From Methanogenium organophilum (GTDB lineage: Archaea > Halobacteriota > Methanomicrobia > Methanomicrobiales > Methanomicrobiaceae): a stretch of DNA of 64,000 nt. Under the pieces are notes generated by a model, which saw only the letters and a list, made by a program, of their open reading frames with translations, was not told where the DNA came from and made no database searches. The stretch is from contig NZ_CP113361.1 of NCBI RefSeq assembly GCF_026684035.1, positions 434,001 to 498,000 of the forward strand, given 5' to 3'. Position 1 is the stretch's first letter, and each line of letters begins with the position of its first letter. The position numbers and the translations under genes were made by a program. Of this stretch, positions 62,078-64,000 are shown one piece after another.

Positions 62078-63298
62078 TCACTCCGCCCGGAGTGCCTCAA
62101 TCGGATCGAGTTTCGATGCCCGCCATGCCGGGTACACACCCGAGATGATACAGATGACGGCGCCTATGATCATGCCTTCCGGGACGTTTACGAGACTGCC
62201 CCAGGCAAAGAAGTACTCGGTTGTTCCGACCATCCCGAAGACCACCACATAGCCGATCACAAGGGACAGAACCGCCCCGATACCTGCCCCGACAATGCCG
62301 ATGATCCCCGCTTCATAAACAAACATCCGCAGAATCTCACCTTTCTGCGTTCCGATACTGCGGAGGATGCCTATTTCGCGTATCCGCTCGGTCACAGACA
62401 TCATCATCACATTGAAGATGGAGACCGCCGCCACGAGAAGCGAGATGCCTGCGATAGCAAGGGCAAAGGTGGTAATTGTCCCCAGTGTCGAGGAGATGGT
62501 CTCAAGCATCCGGCTGGAGTCCTGCACCCGGACTTCATCATCCTTCTTGTTCAGGGTCTCATCGATGCTTTCCGAGACCGCATCAATTTCATCAATGTCA
62601 TCGACAATGACATTCACCTGGGCATATTCATCCTCCCCGCCGTAGCGGCCGGTGAAGAACTTCTCTGTCGTGATGATCGCATTGTCCGAGCTGATGTCCA
62701 TCGACATGCCGCGTTCTTCGAGGATGCCCGTTACCCGGACGGTTGTCTCACCTTCGTCGTCGTCCTCATCGCCGATGGTGATCTTGCTTCCGACTTCGAT
62801 ACCATAGCGTTCGACCATGTCCGGCCCGATGACGACCTGTGATGTGGTTGAGGGGAAACTGCCCTCGGTAAGGGTGAGAACCTCCTTCATCGCCTCGTCA
62901 TCCATCGCATATATCGTGGTCCGGCCACTGCTGTCGCCGGTCTCAATACGATCGCTTTCCGAGTAGAGGTAATAGACATACGAGGAGCCCGCGGCCTTGC
63001 GGATGTCGTCGAACTGGTCGTCTGAGATGTAGTCATCTTCATCATCGTCGTCACTGCTGCTGCCGCCGCCCGGCCCGAACATGCCGCCGCCTCCGCCGCT
63101 GTCAGGGCTGACGACAAGAACATTGGCCGTTGCCGAGAGCTCTTCAGTGACCGAGAGGGTCATGTTAGCCGAGATCATGCCGATGGATGCAATCGCAACG
63201 ACGCCGATAACGATGCCAAGCGCCGCAAGCACGGATCGCAGGAGGTTCAGACGTACACTCCGCATCGAGAGCTGAAAGATAATATCGGGTTTTTTCAT
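62078..63298 (-). CDS. MacB/FtsX-type ABC transporter permease
   Basis: 406 residues. An N-terminal helix (about 21-43, SVLAALGIVIGVVAIASIGM) is followed by an outward MacB-type domain (about 45-270), then three helices (about 275-400) with the conserved TERIREIGILRSIGTQKGEI and the closing DPIEALRAE. These transporters move peptides or lipoproteins, or transmit force across the membrane, rather than pumping drugs through a pore. An odd insert of Gly-rich and then acidic residues (about 68-89, ending SSSDDDDEDDY) near the start of the outward domain may bind cations or be disordered. The ATPase gene overlaps its start by 4 bp. Confidence 0.93.
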   Translation of the reverse strand: MKKPDIIFQLSMRSVRLNLLRSVLAALGIVIGVVAIASIGMISANMTLSVTEELSATANVLVVSPDSGGGGGMFGPGGGSSSDDDDEDDYISDDQFDDIRKAAGSSYVYYLYSESDRIETGDSSGRTTIYAMDDEAMKEVLTLTEGSFPSTTSQVVIGPDMVERYGIEVGSKITIGDEDDDEGETTVRVTGILEERGMSMDISSDNAIITTEKFFTGRYGGEDEYAQVNVIVDDIDEIDAVSESIDETLNKKDDEVRVQDSSRMLETISSTLGTITTFALAIAGISLLVAAVSIFNVMMMSVTERIREIGILRSIGTQKGEILRMFVYEAGIIGIVGAGIGAVLSLVIGYVVVFGMVGTTEYFFAWGSLVNVPEGMIIGAVICIISGVYPAWRASKLDPIEALRAE

Positions 63299-63969
63299 GC
63301 AATCCTCCCGTCCTGTATCCGGATCGTGCGGTCGGCGTACTCTGCCGTCGACTCGTCGTGCGTGACCATGATGACTGTTCGCCCCTCACGGTTGAGGTCT
63401 GCGAGCATCTCCATGATCTGGGTGCTTGTCTTCGAGTCAAGGTTTCCCGTCGGCTCATCGCAGAGCAGGATGGCCGGTTCATTGATCAGTGCCCGTGCGA
63501 TGGCCACCCGCTGCTGCTGACCGCCGGAGAGTTCTGACGGCCGGTGTGCAGCAAGCGCCGCATTGATTCCCACCCGGTCCAGAAGGGTCTGCACCCGCCC
63601 GGTATCGTCATATTTCCGGTACCTGAGGAGCATGGGATATTCGACATTCTCATAGGCCGTCAGCAGGGGAATGAGATTGAATTTCTGGAAGATGTATCCT
63701 ATCGAGTCTCTCCGGAGTGCTGTTAAGTCATAGTCACTGAGAGTACCGATATCCTGCCCTTCGATACTGACAGTCCCTGTCGTCGGAACGTCCAGACAGC
63801 CGATCTGGTTCATGAGAGTCGATTTGCCGGAACCTGAGGGGCCCATGATTGCGACGAACTCTCCTTTCGTAATCTCAAGAGAGACCCCGTCGAGTGCATG
63901 GACGTCCCCGGAAAGGAGGGGGTATATTTTACGCACATCATTGAGCGCAATAACCGGTGTGGAGCCCAT
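63295..63969 (-). CDS. MacB/LolD-type ABC transporter ATPase
   Basis: 224 residues. Walker A GPSGSGKST (43-51), signature LSGGQQQRVAIARAL, Walker B AILLCDEPTGNLD and switch His MVTHD are all present, with the LolD/MacB Q-loop region IGYIFQKFNLIPLLTAYENV. It powers the adjacent permease. The segment upstream in the window (63970-64000) is too short to show a promoter. Nothing indicates a fused periplasmic adaptor here. Confidence 0.94.
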   Translation of the reverse strand: MGSTPVIALNDVRKIYPLLSGDVHALDGVSLEITKGEFVAIMGPSGSGKSTLMNQIGCLDVPTTGTVSIEGQDIGTLSDYDLTALRRDSIGYIFQKFNLIPLLTAYENVEYPMLLRYRKYDDTGRVQTLLDRVGINAALAAHRPSELSGGQQQRVAIARALINEPAILLCDEPTGNLDSKTSTQIMEMLADLNREGRTVIMVTHDESTAEYADRTIRIQDGRIA

Positions 63970-64000
63970 TTCAGGTTTCCCTCACTTCTCTTTGTGCAGG

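Overview
The window is most likely from a methanogenic archaeon of the order Methanomicrobiales, probably one that tolerates salt. Grounds: an anaerobic Cbi-type cobamide pathway, a CbiMNQO cobalt importer, lysine 2,3-aminomutase plus beta-lysine acetyltransferase (the methanogen compatible solute N-epsilon-acetyl-beta-lysine), HTH-PAS-GAF sensors, PEGA/PKD surface proteins and archaeal promoters. Several genes have a TATA box about 25-31 bp before the start codon and appear leaderless; others have clear GGAGG/GGTG Shine-Dalgarno sites.

Layout. 1-2500: cobalt ECF importer cbiM(3' end)-cbiN-cbiQ-cbiO; the ATPase carries an unfamiliar C-terminal domain. 2656-8348 (minus): compact corrin-ring operon cbiT-L-F-G-H-C-D-E. 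8567-15499 (plus), divergent from it: DUF2162 transporter, MotA/TolQ/ExbB-type proton channel, DUF2149 protein and a signal-peptide-bearing, membrane-anchored CobN-like chelatase. 15898-18068: cbiA/cfbB and a divergent Cys-rich Rossmann-like protein. 18211-27227: MFS exporter, two envelope proteins, a HEAT protein, an HTH-PAS-GAF-PAS-PAS sensor, PolX, and a small secreted Cys protein. 27228-28295: AT-rich, no gene. 28296-33631: ablA-ablB, class II photolyase, MarC-like membrane protein, UV endonuclease. 33778-37336: HEAT protein, metallo-beta-lactamase-fold enzyme, SpoIIAA-like protein, frameshifted HxlR regulator, AlbA_2-like fragment. 37582-41580: possible micro-genes, then a VTC/DUF4956/Cthe_2159-type operon. 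42143-58202: two very large PEGA-repeat surface proteins flanking a double-cupin lipoprotein. 58738-63969 (minus): three paralogous small exported proteins with a shared dyad-TATA promoter element, a permease remnant, hicBA, and a MacB/LolCDE-type ABC transporter.

The most notable system is the DUF2162-ExbB-DUF2149-CobN set beside the cobalt and cobamide genes. The chelatase faces outward, has no AAA+ partner here, and sits with a proton-channel pair. This suggests a proton-motive-force-driven cell-surface (de)chelatase or uptake machine for a corrinoid or other metallotetrapyrrole, resembling the hmuSTUV set of Bacteroidota. The second candidate novelty is the family of small exported proteins (ENGD-type motif) with four copies of a TGCAACC-N4-GGTTGCA promoter dyad, next to the ABC transporter.
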